The notes under the pieces: model-generated
The model's input: the letters and a program-made list of their open reading frames with translations, nothing else
Told to the model about the DNA's origin: nothing
The model's database searches: none
Translations under genes and position numbers: made by a program
In this document: positions 55,212-62,727 of the stretch, piece by piece
Layout: the number at the start of each line of letters is the position of its first letter
How positions within the stretch are numbered: the first letter of the stretch is position 1
Assembly (NCBI GenBank): GCA_910583555.1
Contig: CAJTXO010000006.1
Coordinates: forward strand, 82,368 to 146,367
Source of the DNA: an uncultured Eubacterium sp.
GTDB lineage: Bacteria > Bacillota > Clostridia > Lachnospirales > Lachnospiraceae
Reading direction: 5' to 3'
DNA: 64,000 nucleotides

Positions 55212-55565
55212 TTAAAATATTAAATTTCGGACTACTCCCCATATCAAAATAGCTATCACATAAAGTAATGTTAGCCATTTAGTGAAGGAGGAAGTCCGGA
55301 TTTTTTTTGAACAGAAGAAATTTAGTATGATAATGAGGAGCAAAACAGGTGAGGAAATCAACAAAAATGGATTTGCATGATAAGCGCCGCGCAGATCAAA
55401 CTTCATTAAGCTGAGAAATACATGGGTAATCCCGCAGCCGGGGCACTTTAGTCCGGTGATCGTGTTAAAAAAGCACGGTATACAAAAAGATGTATACCGC
55501 ACTAAACACGCATATGCAAGACCTAGAATAAAAATAAAAGCTATTATCTTCATTTCTTTACGCAT
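55212..55565 (-). CDS. DUF2752 membrane protein
   Basis: A ~117-residue protein with three membrane segments and the DUF2752 signature CPGCGITH near residue 42. Function unknown; the Cys pair suggests metal or thiol chemistry. The start (ATG at 55565, or 55556) overlaps the stop of the DUF4234 gene, so the two are coupled. Confidence 0.85.
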   Translation of the reverse strand: MRKEMKIIAFIFILGLAYACLVRYTSFCIPCFFNTITGLKCPGCGITHVFLSLMKFDLRGAYHANPFLLISSPVLLLIIILNFFCSKKIRTSSFTKWLTLLYVIAILIWGVVRNLIF

Positions 55566-55902
55566 CTGCAAACTTATTAACCTCGTTCTGGATCAGAGCC
55601 AAAGCGATAACACCACCAAAAAGATAGAGGATCAGATAGAGAACTCCACCGTTTGATGCAGGCTCTCCGTGATTTTGTTTCGCCTTGTCAACTTTATCAC
55701 CGCGTCTGTATGCCCAAAAAAGACCATAGATGCCACATGTGACGAGCGTAAGCAAAAGTGCCATACCGCCCGAAGTATCATCCTGTTCCCCGGCAAGGTA
55801 GTTCGTATCATTTGTCAGACAAACGAACCAGTACCACATGTAAATGCCGCATGTAACGAATGTCAGAATGATACAGAGTGCAATATTCCTGTTTTTTACC
55901 AT
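55558..55902 (-). CDS. DUF4234 small membrane protein
   Basis: A 114-residue protein with three membrane segments and two copies of the pattern TCGIYxxxW (FVTCGIYMWYWF near 15, LVTCGIYGLFWAYR near 53), typical of DUF4234/TM2-like proteins. Function unknown. Upstream, GGAGGGTTTATCG precedes the ATG. First gene of a leftward pair with DUF2752. Confidence 0.85.
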   Translation of the reverse strand: MVKNRNIALCIILTFVTCGIYMWYWFVCLTNDTNYLAGEQDDTSGGMALLLTLVTCGIYGLFWAYRRGDKVDKAKQNHGEPASNGGVLYLILYLFGGVIALALIQNEVNKFADA

Positions 55903-56152
55903 TTTCGATAAACCCTCCTTATAAAATTTCTGTAATTTATGTAGTTAAATTACATTCGAACAGTGTCCGAAAAAGCGTACTTTTTAGGACACTGCTATCT
56001 TTTTATCAAGTTTAACACATTCACGTTAATCTGTCAATTATTTATGACGAAATTAGTAAAATTTAACAGTGTCCTGGAAAGTACACTTTATGAAATAACA
56101 ATCAATGGTGGCGTTAGGTGAAGCTATACACAAAACAAGGAGGATTTATTTT
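55903..56152. promoter_or_regulatory. Divergent region with repeated CAGTGTCC palindrome
   Basis: A near-perfect 15-bp inverted repeat (55961-55975 and 55980-55994, loop CGTA, one mismatch) contains CAGTGTCC and GGACACTG. CAGTGTCC recurs at 56067-56074 ahead of the DUF4190 gene. Between divergent genes this looks like a paired regulator site rather than a terminator. Confidence 0.5.
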
Positions 56153-56437
56153 ATGGAACAACAGTCAGGAAATGGTTTAGGAGTTGCAGCTTTAGTATGC
56201 GGTATATTAGGAATTGTAGGTTCATTTATTCCGATTGTCTGCTATTTAACACTTGTATTAGCGATTCTCGGAATTATTTTTGGTGTGAAAGTCCGTAAAA
56301 CCTGCGCTCCGGAGAAAAAAGGGCTTGCTACGGCAGGTTTGGTGTTAGGAATAGTCGGAACTGCTTTTTCCGCGCTTGGTGTCATCTGCGTTCTTGCCTG
56401 TGCCGCCACGGCAGGAACAGCAGGACTTCTGTCATAA
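56153..56437 (+). CDS. DUF4190 small membrane protein
   Basis: A 94-residue protein with two long hydrophobic segments and the DUF4190 pattern LGVAALVCGILGIVG, then KKGLATAGLVLGIVG. Function unknown. AAGGAGG precedes the ATG at 56153; the frame upstream to 56105 is not supported. Confidence 0.85.
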   Translation: MEQQSGNGLGVAALVCGILGIVGSFIPIVCYLTLVLAILGIIFGVKVRKTCAPEKKGLATAGLVLGIVGTAFSALGVICVLACAATAGTAGLLS

Positions 56438-56462
56438 ATATTTGACATAATTCGATGAGAAG

Positions 56463-56500
56463 AAAATGCCATCAACTATATTATGTTGCTGGCATTTTTT
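56463..56500 (+). terminator. Terminator of the DUF4190 gene
   Basis: AAAATGCCATCAAC and GTTGCTGGCATTTT form a 14-base stem with one mismatch, ending in TTTTTT. Confidence 0.8.
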
Positions 56501-56542
56501 CTCGCTTGAAAAAATAAATATAAGAGAGGAAATATAGATAAG

Positions 56543-57319
56543 ATGATTAAAAACTTTACTCTTTTTGGAAAAGAATTTTCGGCTTATATGATTATTTCTT
56601 TATTCGGTTATTTTATCGCCGGATGTTACGCCTGTTATAAATTTAAAAAAAAAGGACATGACGAAAATGATATGATCCTATTTTATTTAGTTATTTCGAT
56701 CGGAGTTTTACTCGGAGGACATATGTTATTTGGATTAACAAATTTCAGACATTTTTCCTCTATTTCGTTTGAGTCCTTCCGCCAATTTGTAAATTCATGT
56801 AAGATTCTATTTGGTGGTTCCGTTTTTTACGGAGGGTTGGCAGGGGGACTGCTGGCTGGTTATATTTATCTTAAAAAGAAAAAATACGATGTGATTCTTT
56901 ATACGGATGTGATCGCTCCATGTATTCCTTTATTTCATATGTTTGGAAGAATGGGATGTTTTCTAAGCGGTTGCTGCTATGGGATAGAAAGTAATTTTGG
57001 CATAGTATATCATAATTCCCTGATTTCCGAAGCAAACGGAGTAAGAAGATTTCCGGTCCAATTACTGGAAGTATTACTCAATATATTTCTCTTTTTGTAT
57101 CTCGATCGTTTAGAAAAACAGAACAGGAAAAAAGGGAAATTACTAATATACTATTTATCAATATACGCATGCAGTCGCTTTTTTATCGAATTTCTCCGCG
57201 GAGACGGATACAGGGGATTTGTATTATTTTTATCGACATCTCAGTTTATCAGTATATTGATCCTGATTGTTTTAGCGGTTTTTTTCATTTATGATAGATT
57301 AGTTACGGAAAAGAACTAA
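56543..57319 (+). CDS. Prolipoprotein diacylglyceryl transferase-like protein (divergent Lgt)
   Basis: A 258-residue polytopic protein with seven membrane segments. The Lgt-like signature HMFGRMGCFLSGCCYG lies near residues 132-147, with FGGSVFYGGLAGG near 90 (the conserved Tyr-Gly-Gly loop) and SRFFIEFLRGD near 213. Lgt transfers diacylglycerol to the lipobox Cys of lipoproteins. The CCYG form is a divergent branch, so another substrate is possible and a main lgt probably lies elsewhere. Its last 17 bases overlap the convergent recombinase gene. Confidence 0.8.
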   Translation: MIKNFTLFGKEFSAYMIISLFGYFIAGCYACYKFKKKGHDENDMILFYLVISIGVLLGGHMLFGLTNFRHFSSISFESFRQFVNSCKILFGGSVFYGGLAGGLLAGYIYLKKKKYDVILYTDVIAPCIPLFHMFGRMGCFLSGCCYGIESNFGIVYHNSLISEANGVRRFPVQLLEVLLNIFLFLYLDRLEKQNRKKGKLLIYYLSIYACSRFFIEFLRGDGYRGFVLFLSTSQFISILILIVLAVFFIYDRLVTEKN

Positions 57320-57917
57320 ATGGAGATTCGATTTTTTTTACTTTATTGTAAAAGGTACTTTTTGGCATATTACACTCCTTGGATGCCTGTCGGATTGAAA
57401 GTTCTTTCTTTTTCCATTTTTGATAGATGATGTCGAAATTTTCAGGAAGCGGCTTGCTTGGTCTGCCAAATTTTACTCCACGCTTTTTTGCCGCTTCAAT
57501 GCCCTCCGCCTGTCTGGAGCGGATGTTATTTCGCTCATTTTCTGCGACAAAAGAAAGGATTTGGAGCACAATATCGACGATAAAACATTTTAGAAGATCA
57601 TTTTCGGTCCTGGTATCTAAGAGCGGCATATCTAAGACAACTATATCAATCTTTTTCTTTTTTGTGAGATACTGCCATTGGGATATGATCTCTTTATAAT
57701 TCCGTCCTAATCGGTCAATGCTTTTTATGTATAAAATATCACCATTTTTCAAACATTTGACTAACTTCTGGTATGACGGCCGGTTGAAATCGCAACCAGA
57801 CTGTTTGTCGATAAAAATGTTCTCATTTTTAATATTAAGTTCTTTCATGGATAACAGCTGCCTTGTTTCATTTTGGTCCTTTGAACTTACTCTGATATAT
57901 GCGTATTTTTGTTTCAT
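57303..57917 (-). CDS. Serine recombinase (resolvase/invertase type)
   Basis: A 204-residue small serine recombinase. YIRVSSKDQN near residue 7 holds the catalytic Ser; IDRLGRNYKEI near 68 and ENERNNIRSRQAEGI near 125 are the conserved Arg and E-helix; KKRGVKFGRPSKPLP leads into a C-terminal helix-turn-helix (SIRQASKECNMPKSTFYNKV). It is like resolvases and invertases of transposons and plasmids. No transposase or obvious crossover pair is seen, so its target is unknown. A mark of acquired DNA. Confidence 0.92.
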   Translation of the reverse strand: MKQKYAYIRVSSKDQNETRQLLSMKELNIKNENIFIDKQSGCDFNRPSYQKLVKCLKNGDILYIKSIDRLGRNYKEIISQWQYLTKKKKIDIVVLDMPLLDTRTENDLLKCFIVDIVLQILSFVAENERNNIRSRQAEGIEAAKKRGVKFGRPSKPLPENFDIIYQKWKKKELSIRQASKECNMPKSTFYNKVKKIESPFSSFP

Positions 57918-57998
57918 TTGAGTACCTCCAAATTAGATTTTTCTTTTATTTTAATACATATAGGTATAAAATCGGACAAACTTTCGGAAAATAAAATG

Positions 57999-58027
57999 TT
58001 GACAAAATGGAAAAAACGTATTTTAAT
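57999..58027 (+). promoter_or_regulatory. Promoter of the DUF6472-dus-fumarase beta genes
   Basis: TTGACA (57999-58004), 17-base spacer, TTTAAT (58022-58027). Confidence 0.6.
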
Positions 58028-58084
58028 TATATAGGGTAGCTACTATAAGCATGTCGGACAGAGAGGAAGGCTGGCAGATCAGAG

Positions 58085-58258
58085 ATGGAAACCAATTGCG
58101 AATTTTGTGCACTGTATTTTGTAGATGAAGAAGGATATGGTGAGTGTCAGGTGAATTTGGATGAGGATGAGATGTATCGGCTGCTTCACTCATCTTATAA
58201 AAGCTGTCCGTATTATCAGAGTGATGATGAATATAAGATTGTCAGAAAACAAAATTAA
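58085..58258 (+). CDS. DUF6472 family protein
   Basis: A 57-residue acidic protein, METNCEFCALYFVDE... CPYYQ, with the DUF6472 pattern of two Cys pairs (C5, C8, C21, C41), LDEDE and DEYKIVRKQ end. Probably a small metal-binding protein; function unknown. It precedes dus by 23 bases. Confidence 0.8.
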   Translation: METNCEFCALYFVDEEGYGECQVNLDEDEMYRLLHSSYKSCPYYQSDDEYKIVRKQN

Positions 58259-58281
58259 TGGATCATTTGGATGGAGAATAG

Positions 58282-59220
58282 ATGAAGTTTTATTTGGCTC
58301 CGCTTGAGGGCATAACCGGATATATTTACCGCAGCACATATCATAAATATTTTGGAGAAATAGATAAGTATTTTACTCCGTTTATTTCCCCGAATAAAAA
58401 GAAAATTTGTCGGACAAGGGAAAAGAAAGATATTTTGCCGGAGAATAATGCAGGGATGTATGTCGTACCGCAGATCCTGACAAATCATGCAGGGGCGTTT
58501 CTCAATACCGTTCATTATCTGCAGGACTATGGTTATGAGGAAGTAAATCTGAATTTGGGATGTCCGGTGGGAACTGTTGTATCAAAAGGAAAAGGAGCAG
58601 GTTTTCTCGCATATCCAGACAAGCTTAGGGTGTTTTTTGACGAGATATTCTGTCATACTGATATAAAAATATCTGTTAAGACGAGAATTGGTATGTCACA
58701 TGCACATGAGTTTGCGCAGCTCATAGATATTTTTAATGAATTCCCCCTATATGAGCTTATTATCCACCCGCGGACGCGGGAAGATTATTATAAAAATACG
58801 CCAAATCGGGAATCCTTTGCCTACGGGTATGAAAGAAGCAGAGCTGAGGTCTGTTATAACGGAGATCTTTATGTAAAAAGAGATTTTGATTTACTGGTAA
58901 ACCAATTTCCGCAGCTGGAGGAAGTAATGGTCGGCAGAGGCATTCTGCGCTGTCCGGGAATCATTTCATCTATCAAGTATGGAACAGAGATGAAAAAGGA
59001 AAAACTTCACGAATTTCACAATGAATTATATGAAAGGTATAAAGAGACTCTTCCCGGGGAAAAGCCAGTGTTATGTAAAATGAAGGAATTGTGGAGTTAT
59101 CTGATCCATTCGTTTGAATATGACACAAAAATAGAAAAGAAATTGAAAAAAGCACAAAAATGTGCGGAGTACGAAACAATTATCCAGAAATTATTTTCAG
59201 AATACGATTTATGTGGCTGA
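58282..59220 (+). CDS. dus: tRNA-dihydrouridine synthase
   Basis: A 312-residue FMN enzyme reducing uridine in tRNA. Starts with the family pattern (YLAPLEGITG), catalytic Cys in NLGCPVGTV near residue 94, VKTRIGM near 133, IHPRTR near 160 and VGRGILRCP near 218. A divergent Dus branch. Likely cotranscribed with DUF6472 and the fumarase beta gene 13 bases downstream. Confidence 0.92.
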   Translation: MKFYLAPLEGITGYIYRSTYHKYFGEIDKYFTPFISPNKKKICRTREKKDILPENNAGMYVVPQILTNHAGAFLNTVHYLQDYGYEEVNLNLGCPVGTVVSKGKGAGFLAYPDKLRVFFDEIFCHTDIKISVKTRIGMSHAHEFAQLIDIFNEFPLYELIIHPRTREDYYKNTPNRESFAYGYERSRAEVCYNGDLYVKRDFDLLVNQFPQLEEVMVGRGILRCPGIISSIKYGTEMKKEKLHEFHNELYERYKETLPGEKPVLCKMKELWSYLIHSFEYDTKIEKKLKKAQKCAEYETIIQKLFSEYDLCG

Positions 59221-59233
59221 AATGGAGGAGAAG

Positions 59234-59785
59234 ATGGACAAATATATCAATACACCATTAACAGAAGAGAAAGTCAAAGAGCTGAAGGCCGGTGATTATG
59301 TATACTTATCCGGCACGATCTATACAGCGAGGGATGCCGCTCATAAAAGGATGACGGAAGAGCTGCAGATGGGTAAATCCATTCCTTTTGAGATGAAAGA
59401 CCAGATCATCTACTACCTCGGCCCGACTCCAAACAGACAGGGTCAGGTGATCGGTTCGGCCGGCCCCACGACGAGCAGCCGTATGGACAAATATGCGCCT
59501 GTTCTTTTGGACATGGGGTTGAAAGGAATGGTGGGAAAAGGAAAAAGAAGTGATTTCGTGGTGAATTCCATGAAGGAGAATTGTGCTGTTTATTTTGCGG
59601 CAGTAGGTGGAGCGGGTGCGCTGTTGTCAAAATGTATTAAGAAAAGCGAAGTGATCGCGTATGATGATCTGGGAACAGAGGCGATACGGAAACTGGAAGT
59701 AGAAAATCTTCCGGTGATCACGGTCATTGACTGCTATGGAAATGACTTGTACCAGACGGCGGTAAAAGATTATGAAATTAAGTAG
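59234..59785 (+). CDS. Fe-S fumarate hydratase (class I), beta subunit
   Basis: A 183-residue FumA C-terminal/TtdB-type protein: LKAGDYVYLSGTIYTARDAAHKRM near the start, shortened here; GPTTSSRMD near residue 78 and AVYFAAVGGAGAL near 118. Pairs with the alpha subunit at 54010-54852. GGAGGAGAAG immediately precedes the ATG at 59234. Separation from alpha suggests insertion between two once-adjacent genes. Confidence 0.9.
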   Translation: MDKYINTPLTEEKVKELKAGDYVYLSGTIYTARDAAHKRMTEELQMGKSIPFEMKDQIIYYLGPTPNRQGQVIGSAGPTTSSRMDKYAPVLLDMGLKGMVGKGKRSDFVVNSMKENCAVYFAAVGGAGALLSKCIKKSEVIAYDDLGTEAIRKLEVENLPVITVIDCYGNDLYQTAVKDYEIK

Positions 59786-59814
59786 TTGACAAATAAATGA
59801 TAATCTGTTAGAAT
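59786..59814 (+). promoter_or_regulatory. Promoter of tRNA-Ser
   Basis: TTGACA (59786-59791), 17-base spacer, TAGAAT (59809-59814), overlapping the fumarase beta stop codon. Confidence 0.7.
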
Positions 59815-59859
59815 GAATTTTGCATTGAAATTGAATATTGTTTCTGATTTCAGTAATTT

Positions 59860-59947
59860 GGAGAAGTACTCAAGTGGCTGAAGAGGCGCCCCTGCTAAGG
59901 GTGTAGGTCGTTCGCGCGGCGCGAGGGTTCAAATCCCTCCTTCTCCG
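59860..59947 (+). tRNA. tRNA-Ser (GCT)
   Basis: An 88-base cloverleaf with long variable arm: acceptor GGAGAAG / CTTCTCC, anticodon loop with GCT, T-arm GAGGGTTCAAATCCCTC. No encoded CCA. Its 3' end is the integration core of three tandem elements. Confidence 0.95.
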
Positions 59948-59950
59948 TTG
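59928..59950 (+). repeat. att core copy 1 (tRNA-Ser 3' end)
   Basis: The 23-base sequence beginning TTCAAATCCC and ending TCTCCGTTG at the tRNA 3' end recurs identically at 61460-61482 and, for 22 bases, at 62384-62405. It is the junction of tRNA and integrated element 1. Confidence 0.9.
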
Positions 59951-59961
59951 TTTAAAAAGTT

Positions 59962-60000
59962 TGGAAAGTACCGTAAACAGGCGCTTTCCAGATTTTTTTT
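59962..60000 (+). terminator. tRNA-Ser terminator supplied by element 1
   Basis: TGGAAAG (59962-59968) and CTTTCCA (59984-59990) then an eight-T run. It lies just after the att core, so it comes from the integrated element. Confidence 0.65.
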
Positions 60001-60030
60001 GCTCCAAAATGTTTGCATACCCTTGCATAC

Positions 60031-61290
60031 CTAACCGAGATTTCTGAAAGTTTCTTCCAGATTATCGTCCTGAATGACATCCCTCAAGTAGTGCATGGTG
60101 GTAGCGGTCTGGCTGTGCCCCATCATTTTACTGATGGTGACAAGGTTACTGCCGTTATAGGCGACGGACGCACTGTAGAACCTGATTTTGTGTGAAGTGC
60201 GTGGCGGTATGCCTACCTCGTTGCAGTACCGTTTCAGGTAGATGTTGAACCGTTCCGTATTCATCGGACTGCCATACGGCATGAATACGAGTTCGCCATC
60301 CGGATTGAGTTCTTTCGCCTTTTCCAGAACCGCAAGCGCATTGTCGGTCAGGTATTCCTTGCGGAATCCGTGGGAAGTGCAACCCTTGATGTAGTTCTCT
60401 ACTTTGGTTTCCTTGTGGGAGAACGTCAAATCATCATTCAGGGTCGGTTCCTGTATCATCTGGCTGTTCAGGTAGATGGTTCTGTTTTCCGTGTCAATAT
60501 TATCCCATGTGAGAGCCTTTAATTCGCCTATCCGTATAAAGAGACAGAAGGCAAGCCGGATGGCAAGGGCGTAAGGCTCATTGATGTTTCTAAGGTGCGC
60601 CAGAAGTTTCCCTACCTCGTCCTTTTTGAATACGTTGTCGCTTTGGTTCTCTACCGGCTTGTACGTGAACTGCTTGAAGTTCACATCCAGTATGGGATTG
60701 TGTGTGATAATTTCTTCCTCTACCGCATAGGAGAAGATACCGCTTAACAGGGAACGGAGGTTAGTGACACATTTCCGTGTGTCGGTGCGGTCTTTCGTAA
60801 GTCTGCGGAAGAAGCGTATAAGGTCGATCGGTCTTATGTCAGTGACTTTCATATCGGCAAGCACGGAATGTTCGTAGTATTTGTTCCATTCCGCCCGGTT
60901 CTTGCGTATCGTGCCGCACTTTGCCGGTGTTTCGTCACGGCGGTAAATCATCCACTCTTTGTAGATTTCCCGGAGTTTGGTATTTTTTCTCGATTTGTCA
61001 AGGTACAGTTCCTTGTAATGGTTTACGAGGAATTTTTCCAAGTCCTCTTTATTTCTCCGTTTTATCAGTTTCCGCCTGTTTGCCTTTGTGTCGTCCGGTA
61101 TATATGTACGCCAGGTGGAATCGCCTTTGGAAAAATAAATCCGGTGCTTGTGATATGTCTCTAAGATAATGGCTTCTAAACCGTTTTGAATCTCTTTCAT
61201 AGTCTTATCTTCGGAGACCATGCCTAATGATATGTTAGCACATTGAGCCAGAACACGCAAGTTATTCAGTTGTGATTCCAGTTCGTTCAT
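60031..61290 (-). CDS. int: Tyrosine recombinase / integrase
   Basis: A 419-residue phage-type integrase reading toward the tRNA. N-terminal arm-binding region (~30-95), SAM-like core-binding domain (~110-220), catalytic domain (~235-419) with IRIGELKALTW (Arg box), HKIRFYSASVA, GHSQTATTMHYLRD (His and nucleophile Tyr). ATG at 61290 has GGATGGTGAT ahead; the frame continues upstream to 61398 without a site. Its 3' end is repeated in decayed form after the other two att copies. Confidence 0.92.
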   Translation of the reverse strand: MNELESQLNNLRVLAQCANISLGMVSEDKTMKEIQNGLEAIILETYHKHRIYFSKGDSTWRTYIPDDTKANRRKLIKRRNKEDLEKFLVNHYKELYLDKSRKNTKLREIYKEWMIYRRDETPAKCGTIRKNRAEWNKYYEHSVLADMKVTDIRPIDLIRFFRRLTKDRTDTRKCVTNLRSLLSGIFSYAVEEEIITHNPILDVNFKQFTYKPVENQSDNVFKKDEVGKLLAHLRNINEPYALAIRLAFCLFIRIGELKALTWDNIDTENRTIYLNSQMIQEPTLNDDLTFSHKETKVENYIKGCTSHGFRKEYLTDNALAVLEKAKELNPDGELVFMPYGSPMNTERFNIYLKRYCNEVGIPPRTSHKIRFYSASVAYNGSNLVTISKMMGHSQTATTMHYLRDVIQDDNLEETFRNLG

Positions 61291-61459
61291 AAATATCACC
61301 ATCCAAAGATAAGAGTATTTGTTGTGTTGGGTGAAAACAGCCAGATATAATGGCAATATTAAAGAAATTGGAGTAAGGTAAATAAAATTTTCATACATAG
61401 TTACAAATAAATAAAGTCCTCGAATCTCCTTTCAGTAGTTTCCGGGAAAGAAACCCTAA

Positions 61460-61482
61460 TTCAAATCCCTCCTTCTCCGTTG
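61460..61482 (+). repeat. att core copy 2
   Basis: Identical over 23 bases to the tRNA-Ser 3' end. Confidence 0.9.
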
Positions 61483-61540
61483 TCAAAGCGCATTGGGAAA
61501 ATGCGCTTGAAAAAACGGCTTTGAACACATTGGAACACCT

Positions 61541-61577
61541 AACCCGGATTTCTGAAAGTTTCTTCCAGATTATCTAT
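61541..61577 (-). pseudogene. Integrase 3' remnant (element 2)
   Basis: On the minus strand it encodes DNLEETFRNPG then stop, matching the last residues (DNLEETFRNLG) of the intact integrase. Similarity ends abruptly at 61578. Confidence 0.8.
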
Positions 61578-61648
61578 TATAAGGTTTTATAAATAATACT
61601 GCATATTCCGTGAAAATGTGTTATACTAAGAAAAAAGAAGGTAACATT

Positions 61649-62095
61649 GTGAAAATATATATGGATACTTGTTGTTATAATCGGCTTTTTGATGATAGAA
61701 GTAATATAAAAAATTATCTTGAACGAGAAGCTGTCCTGTTAGTCCTGGAATTGATTTATGAGGGACAGGTAGAGATTATAGGCAGCGACGTGTTAGTGAA
61801 AGAGATGTTGGCGATTAAAGATGTTATGAAAAGAAAAAGGATTCATGCTATATATCGAAATTGCGTTTTGGAGAATGTATTTGCGGATTCGGAAGTAATT
61901 CGTCGTGCAAAGGAAATCTCAAAAATTGCCGGAACAACATCATTTGATAGTTTACATTTGGCAATTTCAGAGAAAAATGCGGAAGTGTTTTTGTCTACAG
62001 ATATTAAATTGGTAAAGGCAAGTAAAAGAATTGATTTAGCAGTAAAAGTAATGAATCCGATTGAATTTATAATGGAGGTGACTGAGAATGAATGA
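61649..62095 (+). CDS. PIN-domain protein, probable toxin
   Basis: A 148-residue PIN-domain protein. IYMDTCCYNRLFDD near the start gives the first acidic residue; a Glu near residue 42 and FDSLHLAISEKNAEVFLSTD near 108-127 (shortened motif DSLHLA, STD) give the others. PIN toxins of VapC type cleave RNA. Start is a GTG at 61649 with AGAAGG ahead. The downstream gene overlaps by 8 bases, so the two form a unit; toxin-first order differs from standard vapBC. Confidence 0.75.
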   Translation: MKIYMDTCCYNRLFDDRSNIKNYLEREAVLLVLELIYEGQVEIIGSDVLVKEMLAIKDVMKRKRIHAIYRNCVLENVFADSEVIRRAKEISKIAGTTSFDSLHLAISEKNAEVFLSTDIKLVKASKRIDLAVKVMNPIEFIMEVTENE

Positions 62096-62279
62096 GACAA
62101 TAAAATTGATGGATTATAACACGATCCAAACCAAGGGAACGGAAGTATTACTTCGGGAACTTGGCCCGGTTGGAATGGTTCGGTACTTGGAACAGTATGA
62201 TAATGGAGGTACTGGTGATTATACAAAAGAGAAGTATAGTATGCCTGAAATGACGATCGACCAAATTATGGAAATGTGA
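62088..62279 (+). CDS. Small partner of the PIN protein, possible antitoxin
   Basis: A 63-residue acidic protein (TIQTKGTEVLLRELGPVGMVRYL, shortened near 12-34, then GDYTKEKY and IDQIMEM). It is translationally coupled to the PIN gene. No DNA-binding fold is obvious. Antitoxin role is inferred from context only. Confidence 0.6.
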   Translation: MNETIKLMDYNTIQTKGTEVLLRELGPVGMVRYLEQYDNGGTGDYTKEKYSMPEMTIDQIMEM

Positions 62280-62383
62280 ATTGCATGGGAAAAGGTAATG
62301 TGGTTGAACACCTTTTGGAGCACTTTTATAAATGAAGTCCTCGAATCTCCTTTCTTTCAGTGGTTTACGGGAAGGGAGCCCAA

Positions 62384-62405
62384 TTCAAATCCCTCCTTCT
62401 CCGTT
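62384..62405 (+). repeat. att core copy 3
   Basis: Identical over 22 bases to the tRNA-Ser 3' end, preceded by the same flank as copy 2. Confidence 0.9.
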
Positions 62406-62456
62406 TACGAAAAATGATACTTTCCTTCTTTTTGTTCAAGAAAAATAAAGCCGTTT

Positions 62457-62645
62457 TTAACGGCTTAAACACCTTTGAATACCTAGCCGGACTAGCCGAG
62501 ATTTCTGAATGTTTTTTTCCAGATTATCGTCCTGCATGACATCCCTCAAGTAGTGCACGGTGGCGGCTGTCTGGCTTTGTCCCATCATTTTACTGATGGT
62601 AACAAGATGTTTGCCATTATACGCAACGGACGCACTGTATAACAT
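62457..62645 (-). pseudogene. Integrase C-terminal remnant (element 3)
   Basis: The minus strand encodes LYSASVAYNG, ISKMMGQSQTAATVHYLRDV and MQDDNLEK, aligning with the last ~50 residues of the intact integrase including the nucleophile Tyr. It lacks everything upstream and the end is frameshifted, so it is a dead fragment. Confidence 0.85.
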
Positions 62646-62727
62646 TGTGAAAATATTGATTTTACTGGGTTTATGCCAGTTTGTAAAGCCGAAGATTTGA
62701 CACTACCAGTTATTGAATGGAGAAAAA

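Larger units (their letters stand above)
59951..61482. mobile_element. Integrative element 1: integrase-only unit in tRNA-Ser
   Basis: A 1.53-kb unit bounded by att cores at 59928 and 61460. It contains one intact tyrosine integrase and nothing else recognisable. Either a deletion derivative of a larger element or a minimal mobile unit. Confidence 0.75.
61291..61648. other. Junction between elements 1 and 2
   Basis: Non-coding. From about 61412 a ~50-base flank (AAGTCCTCGAATCTCC) leads into att copy 2; the same flank recurs ahead of copy 3 at 62334. After the core come a terminator-like stem (61486-61508) and the integrase 3' remnant (61541-61577). Confidence 0.7.
61483..62405. mobile_element. 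Integrative element 2: decayed unit with PIN gene pair
   Basis: A 923-base unit between att copies 2 and 3. It holds a hairpin, the last ~12 codons of an integrase, a PIN-domain gene and a coupled 63-residue gene. Confidence 0.7.
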
